From Amycolatopsis lurida (GTDB taxonomy: Bacteria > Actinomycetota > Actinomycetes > Mycobacteriales > Pseudonocardiaceae), in contig NZ_FNTA01000004.1 in assembly GCF_900105055.1 (NCBI RefSeq), positions 2,201,501 to 2,265,500 of the forward strand: a DNA stretch of 64,000 nt. Direction: 5' to 3'. The notes beneath the pieces are model-generated. The model was given only the letters and a program-made list of their open reading frames with translations, ran no database searches and was not told the DNA's origin. A program made the position numbers and the translations under genes. This document shows positions 9,768-17,441 of the stretch, one piece after another (the stretch's first letter is position 1; the number at the start of each line of letters is the position of its first letter).

Positions 9768-9944
9768 ACGAAGACCATGCCGCGCGGCGGGGGTCCGCCG
9801 AATCAACCGCGTGGCCACGACTGAGGTGGGCGACGGTGGATCCCCCATCAACCGATCGGTGGATGCCCGCGACGTCACGAGCCTGTGCCGATCGGGTTCC
9901 GTCACATTGACCGGACGCTTCGTGGCGACCTACGCTCGACCGGC

Positions 9945-10040
9945 CAGACGACGGCACCCGGAACGCGGTGAGAATCCGCGCGGTCGCGCCACTGTGACCC
10001 CGAGCCATCGGGGAAGCCAGACCCGGAGCCGTCGTGACAC
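9945..10040 (+). promoter_or_regulatory. Cobalamin riboswitch controlling cbtBA
   Basis: The aptamer contains GCCACTG (9988-9994) and GGAAGCCAG (10012-10020), the two best conserved parts of the B12 element, plus a GGTGAGAATCC segment. Closing stem P1 is CGACGGC at 9949-9955 with GCCGTCG at 10028-10034. It ends about 40 bases before the cbtB start, so bound adenosylcobalamin should lower expression of the cobalt transporter, probably by blocking the ribosome-binding site. Exact outer boundaries are approximate. Confidence 0.93.
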
Positions 10041-10080
10041 CCCTGAAGAGGCCGCGCTAGCCCGAGGAGGTCCCACCGCC

Positions 10081-10287
10081 ATGTCCGAAGCGGTAGCCGC
10101 AGTACCCGTCCCCGTCCGGATCCCCGTCCGCGAGATCCTGCCCTGGGCGGTGCTCGTCATCCTCCTCTCGCTGATCACGCTGTACTTCGTCAGCGCCGAA
10201 CAGGGCGCGGTGTCGGTGTTCGCGAACTCGTACGTCCACGAGTTCGTCCACGACGGCCGGCACCTGCTGGCCTTCCCGTGTCACTAG
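10081..10287 (+). CDS. cbtB: CbtB cobalt transporter subunit
   Basis: 68 residues with one transmembrane helix (ILPWAVLVILLSLITLYFV, about 19-38) and a short C-terminal tail rich in metal ligands (HEFVHDGRHLLAFPCH), the hallmark of CbtB. CbtB and CbtA are a B12-regulated cobalt uptake pair found in bacteria with the aerobic cobalamin pathway. GAGGAGG at 10064-10070 is a strong ribosome-binding site 10 bases before the ATG. It lies directly behind the riboswitch and just before cbtA. Confidence 0.93.
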   Translation: MSEAVAAVPVPVRIPVREILPWAVLVILLSLITLYFVSAEQGAVSVFANSYVHEFVHDGRHLLAFPCH

Positions 10288-10301
10288 GCGGCACGCGCCC
10301 C

Positions 10302-11072
10302 ATGATGAGGACCTTGCTGGTCCGCGGCATGCTCGCGGGCCTGGTCGCCGGTGTCCTGGCGACCCTTTTCGCGTACTTCTTCGGTGAGCCTTCGGTCGAT
10401 ACCGCCATCGGTCTCGAAGGCACCGCCGCTCATTCGCACAGTGCTCCGGGTGCCCACGAACACGCCCCCGCCGAGGGGGAAGCGGCGGAGGAGGAACTCG
10501 TCACGCGTGGCGTGCAGAGCACCGTGGGCCTGCTGACCGGCGTCGGCCTTTACGGGGTCGCCGTCGGCGGGCTGTTCTCGCTCGCGTTCGCCTTCGTCTA
10601 CGGGCGCCTCGGCACCCTGCGGCCGCGGGTGACCGCGGCTCTGCTCGCCGGTGGCGCCTTCGTGGTCGTGTTCCTAGTGCCGTTCCTGAAATACCCGGGG
10701 AATCCGCCCGCGGTCGGTCAGGCGGGCACGATCGGGAGCCGGACTTCGCTGTACTTCGGTTTCGTCGCGCTTTCGCTGCTGGTCGGCATCCTCGCGGCGG
10801 CGTTCGGCCGGAAGCTGGCCGACAAGCTCGGCGCCTGGCGCGGCGGCCTGATCGCGGCGGGCGGGTACGTCGTGCTGATCGGGGTGGCGGCGGCGCTGTT
10901 GCCGTCGGTCGACGAAGTCCCCGACGGATTCCCGGGCTCCACGCTGTGGACCTTCCGGCTCGCTTCGGTCGGCACGCAGGTGGTGCTCTGGACGGCGCTC
11001 GGCCTGACCTTCGGCACCCTGGCTGAGAAGGCGTTGGGGCGTAAGGAAGCCACTAGCCCGCAGCTCGGCTGA
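10302..11072 (+). CDS. cbtA: CbtA cobalt transporter subunit
   Basis: 256 residues from the ATG at 10302; a GTG at 10278 overlapping the cbtB end would add eight non-conserved residues. The family N-terminus (RTLLVRGMLAGLVAGVLATL) forms helix 1. Between helices 1 and 2 is a His/Glu-rich loop (AHSHSAPGAHEH, then AEGEAAEEE) that probably gathers cobalt. Four or five further hydrophobic helices follow. It works with CbtB at the cytoplasmic membrane and shares its riboswitch. The stop region overlaps the convergent SDR gene by 20 bp. The start choice is uncertain because no good ribosome-binding site precedes either codon; coupling to cbtB is likely. Confidence 0.9.
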   Translation: MMRTLLVRGMLAGLVAGVLATLFAYFFGEPSVDTAIGLEGTAAHSHSAPGAHEHAPAEGEAAEEELVTRGVQSTVGLLTGVGLYGVAVGGLFSLAFAFVYGRLGTLRPRVTAALLAGGAFVVVFLVPFLKYPGNPPAVGQAGTIGSRTSLYFGFVALSLLVGILAAAFGRKLADKLGAWRGGLIAAGGYVVLIGVAAALLPSVDEVPDGFPGSTLWTFRLASVGTQVVLWTALGLTFGTLAEKALGRKEATSPQLG

Positions 11073-11862
11073 CCGGCTCCCAGGAGCGCCATTCCGCGAC
11101 GCGGCTCTGGTGCAGTTCCATGATGACGTCGAAGTCCCCGTCGCCGAGCAGCAGGCGGCGGGGCGGCGCGTCGCTGGCCACCAGTTCGAGGACGGCCTCG
11201 GCGACCTTCACCGGGTCTCCGGGGACGCCGTCGGCGTACTTCGCCATCAGCGCCGCGCGTACCGGGTCGTAGGCCGGGTTCATCGGTGACATCTTGAGGC
11301 TGGCGCCCATGAAGTCGGTGGCGTAGATGCGCGGCTCGACCAGGGTCACGTGGACGCCGAAGCCTTCGACCTCCTGCGCGAGCGCGTCGCTGAGGCCTTC
11401 GAGGGCGAACTTGCCCGCGTTGTAGAGGCCCATGGTGGGCACCGCCATCAGGCCGCTCACGCTCGACATCTGCAGGATCCGGCCCTCGCCCTGTTCCCGC
11501 AGCACGGGGAGCACGGCCTGGGTGACCCACAGCGCGCCGAAGAAGTTCGTCTCCATGATGGCCCGCGCGTCGTCCTCGCCGACCTCTTCGACCGCGCCCA
11601 TCAGGCCGAAGCCCGCGTTGTTGACGACGACGTCGAGCCGTCCGAACGCCGCGGCCGCCTTCTCGACGGTCGTGAAGACCGCGGCTCTGTCCGTGACGTC
11701 CAGCGGCAGGACGACCAGTCTGCCTCCGCTCCCGGCGACCAGATCGTCGAGCACCTCGGGGCGGCGCGCCGTGCCCACGACGTTGTCCCCCGCCTCGATC
11801 GCGTGCTCGGCGATGAGCCGCCCGAGACCGCGGCCGGCGCCCGTGATGAACCAAGTACGCAT
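11053..11862 (-). CDS. Short-chain dehydrogenase/reductase
   Basis: 269 residues of the classical SDR type. The NADP(H) site is ITGAGRGLGRLIAEHA at the N-terminus with an arginine pair (TARRPEVL) that favours NADPH. The NAG motif is NNAGFG, and the catalytic set is the serine in MSSVSG plus YNAGKFA (YxxxK). The substrate is unknown. It is divergent from a TetR gene with only 62 bases between starts, and a palindromic operator lies in that gap, so TetR most likely represses this oxidoreductase and itself. Confidence 0.92.
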   Translation of the reverse strand: MRTWFITGAGRGLGRLIAEHAIEAGDNVVGTARRPEVLDDLVAGSGGRLVVLPLDVTDRAAVFTTVEKAAAAFGRLDVVVNNAGFGLMGAVEEVGEDDARAIMETNFFGALWVTQAVLPVLREQGEGRILQMSSVSGLMAVPTMGLYNAGKFALEGLSDALAQEVEGFGVHVTLVEPRIYATDFMGASLKMSPMNPAYDPVRAALMAKYADGVPGDPVKVAEAVLELVASDAPPRRLLLGDGDFDVIMELHQSRVAEWRSWEPVSRAAG

Positions 11863-11884
11863 GTCCGGCTCCCTTGAAATTCAG

Positions 11885-11901
11885 CGAGACGAACCGTCTC
11901 G
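11885..11901. promoter_or_regulatory. TetR-type operator between SDR and TetR genes
   Basis: Perfect palindrome CGAGACG-AAC-CGTCTCG, 17 bases, placed midway between the two divergent start codons. A possible -10 for the TetR gene, TACAGT, is at 11913-11918, only seven bases before the ATG at 11925, which suggests a leaderless transcript. Binding here would block both promoters. Confidence 0.6.
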
Positions 11902-11924
11902 TCTCGTGGTGCTACAGTACCGGC

Positions 11925-12677
11925 ATGGCTGGAAACGTCAAGTCCCCGGATCCGACCCGGCGTAACGAACGCTCTCGACAGGCCATCCTGACCGCGACGA
12001 CCGAACTGCTCGGGGAGGTGGGCTACCCGAAGCTGGCGGTGGAGGCGATCGCGTCGCGGGCGGGGGTGGGAAAACAGACGATCTACCGCTGGTGGCCGGA
12101 CAAGGGCGCGCTGGTGCTGGACGCGTACCTGGCGCTGGTGCAGGGGGCGGACGAGCTGACCTTCCCGGACACCGGCGACCTGGAGGCCGATCTGCGCACG
12201 GTGCTCAGATCCACTGTGGACCCGCTGGCGGACAAGGGATACGAGGCGTTCTACCGGGCGTTGCTGACCGCGATCCAGGGCGACGCGAAGCTGTCCGCGG
12301 AACTCGACGAGCGGCTGGTGCGGCCGTGGCTGGAGGCGACGCGGGAGCGGTTCAGGGTCGCCGCGAGGACGGGGAGGATCGACGACGCCGACATCGACAC
12401 GGGCGTGGATCTGTTCTACGGGGCGGTCTACTACCGCTGGCTGCTGCGGACCGGTCCGCTCTCCGAGGAGTTCGGCGAGTCGGTGGTCCGGCTGGTGCTG
12501 CGCGCGCTGGAGCCCGGTTCAGACACCGGGCGGAACGAAGGGCAGGCCCGGCCGAGCGCCACGCTCGATCAGATTTATGAGCCCCACGGTGTCGAGATGG
12601 TCCTCGACGGCGTCGGCGAGCCGGTCCAGCATGCTCTCCCGGAGCAGGCCGAATCCGGGCGCCCCGTCGACCGGTGA
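11925..12677 (+). CDS. TetR-family regulator
   Basis: 250 residues from the ATG at 11925, chosen because the family helix-turn-helix (RSRQAILTATTELLGEVGYP, then GVGKQTIYRWWPDKG) begins about 15 residues later; the frame is open back to 11874 but would cover the operator. The C-terminal ligand domain looks like the TetR_C_33-type group. The protein is longer than usual (about 200). Its last 50 residues are encoded by sequence that is also the 3' end of cobQ on the other strand, a 159-bp antisense overlap. It probably represses the adjacent SDR gene through the palindrome at 11885. Confidence 0.88.
   Translation: MAGNVKSPDPTRRNERSRQAILTATTELLGEVGYPKLAVEAIASRAGVGKQTIYRWWPDKGALVLDAYLALVQGADELTFPDTGDLEADLRTVLRSTVDPLADKGYEAFYRALLTAIQGDAKLSAELDERLVRPWLEATRERFRVAARTGRIDDADIDTGVDLFYGAVYYRWLLRTGPLSEEFGESVVRLVLRALEPGSDTGRNEGQARPSATLDQIYEPHGVEMVLDGVGEPVQHALPEQAESGRPVDR
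12512..12531 (-). terminator. Hairpin at the cobQ stop codon
   Basis: GCCCGGT (12512-12518) and ACCGGGC (12525-12531) form a 7-bp stem whose loop region contains the cobQ stop (12519-12521). It could end cobD-cobQ transcription, but because it lies inside the TetR reading frame the call is tentative. Confidence 0.35.
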
Positions 12678-13976
12678 CCAGTCCGCCACCTCGCCCAGCC
12701 AGGCGCGGCGGAAACCGTCGTTCTCGAAGGCTCCGTGCCACATCGTGCCCCACACCGCACCCAGCCGGTATCCGTCCAAAAAGGACTCGGCGGGGCCGGT
12801 GGAGGTCACGGTGCCGTGGTGGATCTCGTACGCCTCCACGGGTTGCCCGCGCCATTCCCCCGAGGGCCGGGCCAGCACCTTGTCGGCGCCGAACGAAACG
12901 CGCGTCGGCAGCAGACCGAGACCGGGTACCGTTCCGGCGCCGGATTCGACGTCGTCCTCGATCTCGGCGGCCAGCATCTGATAGCCGCCGCAGATCCCCA
13001 GCACCGGACGTCCCGCCTCGGCCCGCGTCCGCACGGCGTCCGCCAGGCCGCGCGCACGCAGCCACGCCAGGTCGTCCACGGTCGCGCGGGAACCCGGCAG
13101 GATCACCACGTCGGCGGAAAGGACCGTGTCCGGATCTGCGGTCAGCGCGACCGAGACCCCGGGCTCGGCGGCGAGCGCGTCGACGTCGGTCGCGTTGGAG
13201 GCACGGGGAAAACGCACGACGGCGACCCGGAGCGACCCGCCCGACGCACCCCAGCCCGCGGCGGCGAGCGCGTCCTCCGAGTCGATCCATACCTGGTCGA
13301 GCCAGGGCAGCACGCCGAAGACCTCGCGGCCGGTGAGTTTTTCCAGCGTCTCCAGTCCCGGCCGCAGCAGGCCGACGTCACCGCGGAACTTGTTGACCAG
13401 CCAGCCCGAAACCAGCGCCTGGTCTTCGGCGGACAGCAGGGCGAGGGTGCCGAACATCGCGGCCATGACGCCGCCGCGGTCGATGTCGCCGACGACGACC
13501 ACGGGCAGGCCGAAGCGCCGCGCCAGCCCCATGTTGACGTAGTCGCCTTCGCGCAGGTTGATCTCGGCCGGGCTGCCCGCGCCCTCGCACAGCACGACGT
13601 CGAAACGCTTTCGCAGTGAAGTGAAGGTGTCGAAGGCGATCTCGGCGAGCCCGGCCCGGCCCGTGGCGTACTCCCCCGCTTCCAGCGTGCCGAACGGTTT
13701 CCCGAGCGCGACGACATGGCTGCGGCGATCGCTCCCCGGTTTCAGCAGTACCGGGTTCATCGCGGCTTCGGGTTCGACGCGGGCCGCCCGCGCCTGGAGC
13801 CATTGCGCGCGGCCGATCTCGGCGCCGTCGGCGCACACCATCGAGTTGTTCGACATGTTCTGGGACTTGAACGGCGCGACCCGCACGCCCCGGCGCGCGA
13901 GCCAGCGGCACAACGCGGCGGTGACCAGGCTCTTGCCCGCGTCCGACGTCGTCCCGGCGACGAGCAGGCCGCTCAC
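12519..13976 (-). CDS. cobQ: Cobyric acid synthase (amide synthase)
   Basis: 485 residues from the GTG at 13976. CobQ amidates positions b, d, e and g of adenosylcobyrinic acid a,c-diamide with glutamine and ATP. The N-terminal dethiobiotin-synthetase-like domain starts GLLVAGTTSDAGKSLVTAAL and has the family segment FKSQNMSNNSMV. The C-terminal class I amidotransferase-like domain has the nucleophile cysteine in VLGICGGYQML and a histidine in MWHGAFEND. The GTG overlaps the cobD stop by 4 bp (GTGA), which fixes this start; a longer open frame upstream runs through cobD in another phase and is not real. The 3' end overlaps the convergent TetR gene. Confidence 0.95.
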   Translation of the reverse strand: MSGLLVAGTTSDAGKSLVTAALCRWLARRGVRVAPFKSQNMSNNSMVCADGAEIGRAQWLQARAARVEPEAAMNPVLLKPGSDRRSHVVALGKPFGTLEAGEYATGRAGLAEIAFDTFTSLRKRFDVVLCEGAGSPAEINLREGDYVNMGLARRFGLPVVVVGDIDRGGVMAAMFGTLALLSAEDQALVSGWLVNKFRGDVGLLRPGLETLEKLTGREVFGVLPWLDQVWIDSEDALAAAGWGASGGSLRVAVVRFPRASNATDVDALAAEPGVSVALTADPDTVLSADVVILPGSRATVDDLAWLRARGLADAVRTRAEAGRPVLGICGGYQMLAAEIEDDVESGAGTVPGLGLLPTRVSFGADKVLARPSGEWRGQPVEAYEIHHGTVTSTGPAESFLDGYRLGAVWGTMWHGAFENDGFRRAWLGEVADWSPVDGAPGFGLLRESMLDRLADAVEDHLDTVGLINLIERGARPGLPFVPPGV

Positions 13977-14905
13977 CGCGTGACCGCCACGGCGACGGCG
14001 AGCGCGGCGAGACCGACCGCCCTCGACAGCCGGACCGCGCGGCGCACGTCCACCGGTTCGGGCTCGCGGCCGTCGCCGAGGACACCGCGGCGTTCGGTAC
14101 GTCCGCCGTAGCTGTTCGTCCCGCCCAGCCTGATCCCGAGCGCGCCGGCGAAGGCGGCCTCGACCTGGCCCGCGTTGGGGCTCGGATGATGCTTCCCGTC
14201 GCGGCGCCAGATCCGGAACGCGGGTCTGGCGAATCCGCCCGCCAGCGGCGCCGACGCGACCGTGAGTGCCGCGCCGACCCGGGACGGCACCAGATTCGCC
14301 AGATCGTCGGTCCTCGCCGACGCCCAGCCGAAGTTGGCGTACTTCGGGGACCGGTAGCCCACCATCGCGTCGAGCGTGTTGAGCGCGCGGTAACCGAGCA
14401 GGCCGGGGATCCCGGCGACCGCGCCCCACAGGAGCGGCGCGACGACCGCGTCGGAGGTGTTCTCGGCGATGGACTCGGTGGTCGCCCGCGCGAGTTGTCC
14501 GGTGTCGAGCCCGGTGGCGTCACGGGCGCACAGATGCGAAAGCCGCTGCCGCGCGGCCGGCAGGTCGCCTTCGTCGAGCAACCGGGCCATGCGGGTGCCC
14601 TCGGCCGCGAGCCCCTTGCCGCCCAGAACCACCCAGGTGGACGCCGCGGTGAGCGCGAACCGCGCGAACGGCCGCTTCCGGGTCCAGAACTGGGCCGCGA
14701 CCCCCAATCCGGTGACGGTGCCCGCGCAGACCGTGGTGTATGCCGCGCCCCGCACCTTCGAATCGGTGTAAACCCGCTGTTCGAGGGCTTGCGCGGCCCG
14801 GCCGAAGCCCGCGACCGGATGCCTCCTGCGTGGATCTCCGAACACGGCGTCGGCGACGTAACCGGTCACGAGTCCGGCTGCGGTGGCGGCTTGTCGGAGT
14901 GGCAC
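13973..14905 (-). CDS. cobD: Adenosylcobinamide-phosphate synthase (CbiB/CobD)
   Basis: 310 residues from the GTG at 14905, giving the normal N-terminus VPLRQAATAAGLVTGYVADA; an ATG at 14959 would add an unconserved leader. CbiB joins aminopropanol phosphate to cobyric acid in the membrane. The signature GDPRRRHPVAGFGRAAQALE is near the N-terminus, and the central region has TESIAENTSDAVVAPLLWGA. Several hydrophobic helices agree with an integral membrane enzyme. It is translationally coupled to cobQ and divergent from cobU, 36 bases away. Note that this is CobD in the Pseudomonas nomenclature, not the Salmonella decarboxylase. Confidence 0.94.
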   Translation of the reverse strand: MPLRQAATAAGLVTGYVADAVFGDPRRRHPVAGFGRAAQALEQRVYTDSKVRGAAYTTVCAGTVTGLGVAAQFWTRKRPFARFALTAASTWVVLGGKGLAAEGTRMARLLDEGDLPAARQRLSHLCARDATGLDTGQLARATTESIAENTSDAVVAPLLWGAVAGIPGLLGYRALNTLDAMVGYRSPKYANFGWASARTDDLANLVPSRVGAALTVASAPLAGGFARPAFRIWRRDGKHHPSPNAGQVEAAFAGALGIRLGGTNSYGGRTERRGVLGDGREPEPVDVRRAVRLSRAVGLAALAVAVAVTR

Positions 14906-14941
14906 GTGGCGAACCGTAGCGCGTGCACGAGAATGCGGGGT

Positions 14942-15547
14942 ATGACCAAGCTGACGCATCGCCTCGCGAAGGTCCTGGAGACCCTCGCGCGCGCACTTCG
15001 CCGCTACTCGCGCGACGACGGCAAGGTGCTGATACTGGGCGGCGTCCGCTCTGGGAAGTCACACCACGCCGAGCGGCTCGCGTCCCGCCACCCGCACCTG
15101 ACCTACGTCGCGCCCGGGCTGCCGCCGAGCGCCGAAGATCCCGAATGGGCCGCCAGGGTGGCCGCGCACCGCGCTCGGCGGCCGGGCAACTGGAAGACGG
15201 TGGAGACCACTGACCTGGCCACGGTGCTGCGCACGGCGACGCATCCGCTGCTCATCGACTGTCTCGGCACGTGGATCAGCCGGGTGCTCGACGAGGTCGG
15301 TGCCTGGGAGCAGCGCAAGGGCTGGGAACGGCGGCTCGACGACCGGCTGGAGGACTTCCTGGCGGCGTGGGCGCAGGCCGACGTGCCGGTGATCGCGGTC
15401 AGCAACGAGGTCGGCAGCGGTGTGGTGCCCGCGACGGTGTCCGGACGCGTGTTCCGTGATGTGCTGGGCGCGTTGAACAACCGGGTCGCCGCCGTGTCCG
15501 ACCGGACCGTGCTGGTCGTCGCCGGACGGATGCTGGACCTGCCGTAG
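14942..15547 (+). CDS. cobU: Adenosylcobinamide kinase / GTP:adenosylcobinamide-phosphate guanylyltransferase
   Basis: 201 residues from the ATG at 14942. The P-loop GGVRSGKSHHAERLA lies at 33-40, later than in Salmonella CobU, because of a 28-residue N-terminal extension rich in basic residues and leucine. Other family motifs are TYVAPG, LIDCLGTWIS and VSNEVGSGVVPATVSGRVFRD. The enzyme phosphorylates adenosylcobinamide and then transfers GMP, preparing it for CobS. It heads the cobU-cobT-cobS unit, nine bases before cobT. The frame is open far upstream, but that sequence is antisense to cobD. Confidence 0.93.
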   Translation: MTKLTHRLAKVLETLARALRRYSRDDGKVLILGGVRSGKSHHAERLASRHPHLTYVAPGLPPSAEDPEWAARVAAHRARRPGNWKTVETTDLATVLRTATHPLLIDCLGTWISRVLDEVGAWEQRKGWERRLDDRLEDFLAAWAQADVPVIAVSNEVGSGVVPATVSGRVFRDVLGALNNRVAAVSDRTVLVVAGRMLDLP

Positions 15548-15556
15548 GGAGTCACC

Positions 15557-16570
15557 ATGCGTATCGCCACCCTGGACGCCGCCGCCGAAGCCGCCGCGCG
15601 CACCAGGCTGGACGGTCTGGTCAAGCCGCTGGGCTCGCTCGGTCGGCTCGAAGACCTGGCCGCCTGGCTCAGCGCGGCGCACGGCGAGGTCCCGCCGCGG
15701 CCGCTCGACGACGTCCGCGTGGTCGTCTTCGCCGGGGATCACGGGGTTTCCGGGATGTCGGCGTATCCGCGCGAGGTCACCGCGGCGATGGTGCGGGTGT
15801 TCCTGGCAGGCAAGAGCGGCGTCGGCGTGCTGGCCAAGCTCGCCGGAGCGACGGTGCGGGTGTGCGACATCGCGGTGGACTGGGACGCGGCGGACGTGCC
15901 CGCCGAGGTCACCGCGCACAAGGTCCGGCGGGGTTCCGGTTCGATCGACGTCGAGGACGCGCTCGCCGAGGGCGAGGCGCGGACGGCGTTCGAGCACGGG
16001 CGGGCGATCGCGGACGAGGAGATCGACGACGGCGCGGATCTGCTCGTTCCCGGCGACATGGGGATCGGCAACACGACGATCTGCGCGGCCGTGGTCGCCT
16101 CGCTGCTCGGTCTTTTGCCGGAAGACGTCGTCGGTACGGGCACCGGGATCGACGAGGACGGGCGGGTACGGAAGCTCGCGGTCGTCGAGGCCGCGTTGAT
16201 CAGGGCCGGTGCGGTGAAGGACCCCTTCACGGTGCTGACCGCGCTCGGCAGCGCTTGTCTCGCCGCGACGGCGGGTTTTCTCGTGCAGGCGGCGGTTCGC
16301 GGGGTGCCGGTGCTCCTCGACGGCGTGTTCTCCGGGGCCGCGGCGCTCGTCGCCCGCGAGATCGCGCCAGGCGCCGAGCAGTGGTGGCTGGCCGGGCACC
16401 GGTCGACCGAGCCGTCGCAGGCGTACGCGTTGAAGGCGCTCGACCTGGAGCCGATCCTCGACCTCGGGCTGCGGCTGGGCGAGGGCAGCGGCGCCGTGCA
16501 GGCGGTACCGACGCTGAGGGCGGCACGGGCGATCCTCGCGGACATGGGTCTGCTGGCGGATCTGGCTTGA
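15557..16570 (+). CDS. cobT: Nicotinate-nucleotide--dimethylbenzimidazole phosphoribosyltransferase
   Basis: 337 residues, the usual length. CobT transfers ribose phosphate from nicotinate mononucleotide to the lower ligand base, giving alpha-ribazole phosphate for CobS. Motifs seen are KPLGSLGRLE (23-32), VVFAGDHGVS (56-65), PGDMGIGNTT (165-174) and the C-terminal catalytic glutamate E309 in GLRLGEGSGA. The ATG follows GGGAG. Its stop overlaps the TTG start of cobS. Confidence 0.96.
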   Translation: MRIATLDAAAEAAARTRLDGLVKPLGSLGRLEDLAAWLSAAHGEVPPRPLDDVRVVVFAGDHGVSGMSAYPREVTAAMVRVFLAGKSGVGVLAKLAGATVRVCDIAVDWDAADVPAEVTAHKVRRGSGSIDVEDALAEGEARTAFEHGRAIADEEIDDGADLLVPGDMGIGNTTICAAVVASLLGLLPEDVVGTGTGIDEDGRVRKLAVVEAALIRAGAVKDPFTVLTALGSACLAATAGFLVQAAVRGVPVLLDGVFSGAAALVAREIAPGAEQWWLAGHRSTEPSQAYALKALDLEPILDLGLRLGEGSGAVQAVPTLRAARAILADMGLLADLA

Positions 16571-17313
16571 TCGCCGACGCGCTGAAGATGGCCGTCGGCA
16601 CCCTGACCACCGTCCGGGTGCCGCCGCCGGGAGTGATCGACCGGCGGGTGGCGGGCGGCGCGATGGTGCTCGCCCCGCTGGCCGTCGTGCCGCTCGCGGC
16701 CGTCGCCTCGCTGATCGTCTTCCTGGGTGAGTCGGCCGGTCTGCCCGCGTTCGCGTCGGCGGCGCTCGCGTTGGGCGCGGTGGCACTGGGCAGCCGCGGT
16801 CTTCATCTGGACGGGCTCGCCGACACGGCGGACGGGCTCGGTGCTTCGTACGACCGCGCGCGGGCGCTGGAGGTCATGCGGCGCGGGGATTCCGGGCCGA
16901 CCGGGATCGCGACCCTGGTGCTGACGCTGCTCGTGCAGACCGGCGCGCTGGCCGGGGCGATCTCGGCCGGGCACGGGATCGCGGCCGCCGCGGCGGCGGT
17001 CATCGCCGGACGCGGGGTGCTCTCGCTGTGCTGTACGCGCGGCGTGCCCTCGGCACGGCCGGAAGGACTGGGCGCGACCGTCGCCGGTTCGGTGCCGGTG
17101 TGGACGGCCGCGGCGGTGTTCGCCGTGCTCGCGGGCGCGGCCGCGCTGGTACTCCCGTGGTGGCAAGGGCTCGCCGCGGTGGCACTGGGGTATCTGGCCG
17201 CGGCGGCGTTGCTGGCGCGGTGCGTTCAGCGGCTGGGCGGGGTCACCGGGGACGTGCTCGGTGGCTGCGTCGAGGTCGCCGTCGCGGGGGTATTGCTGGC
17301 TTTGTCGTTCTGA
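16567..17313 (+). CDS. cobS: Adenosylcobinamide-GDP ribazoletransferase (cobalamin synthase)
   Basis: 248 residues from the TTG at 16567, which overlaps the cobT stop as TTGA; an ATG at 16588 would remove seven residues and is the alternative. CobS is the membrane enzyme that joins GDP-cobinamide and alpha-ribazole phosphate. The metal-binding motif LDGLADTADG is at 81-90, followed by RRGDSGPTGIAT. Several Ala/Leu/Val-rich helices match an integral membrane protein. It ends cobU-cobT-cobS, and a very large inverted repeat begins five bases after its stop. Confidence 0.94.
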   Translation: MIADALKMAVGTLTTVRVPPPGVIDRRVAGGAMVLAPLAVVPLAAVASLIVFLGESAGLPAFASAALALGAVALGSRGLHLDGLADTADGLGASYDRARALEVMRRGDSGPTGIATLVLTLLVQTGALAGAISAGHGIAAAAAAVIAGRGVLSLCCTRGVPSARPEGLGATVAGSVPVWTAAAVFAVLAGAAALVLPWWQGLAAVALGYLAAAALLARCVQRLGGVTGDVLGGCVEVAVAGVLLALSF

Positions 17314-17317
17314 ACGA

Positions 17318-17419
17318 CGTATCTCGCGTGCTCAGAGACGTATCTTGCGTGCTTGGAGGCGTAACTCGCGTGTTACGCCTCCAAGCACGCGAGTTACGCG
17401 TCTGAGCACGCGAGATACG
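17318..17419. repeat. 48-bp-arm inverted repeat built from a 21-bp unit; likely bidirectional terminator
   Basis: Arms 17318-17365 and 17372-17419 match at 44 of 48 positions with a 6-base loop. The left arm is made of related units beginning CGTATCTCGCGTGCT, CGTATCTTGCGTGCT and CGTAACTCGCGTG. It lies between the convergent cobS and membrane-protein genes. The arm length and internal periodicity are unusual for a terminator. Confidence 0.8.
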
Positions 17420-17441
17420 CCTGCGGCCTCACTGGCCCCGG

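Noticed and set aside
9768..9905. N-terminal extension of the ABC ATPase
   Set aside because: No ABC-family sequence, and it runs into the cbtB leader; the ATG at 9767 gives the standard N-terminus.
13977..14429. Upstream extension of cobQ to 636 residues
   Set aside because: It lies within cobD in another frame. The GTGA overlap at 13976 gives the normal CobQ N-terminus.
17318..17419. CRISPR-like array behind cobS
   Set aside because: The units are contiguous and inverted, with no unique spacers and no cas genes.
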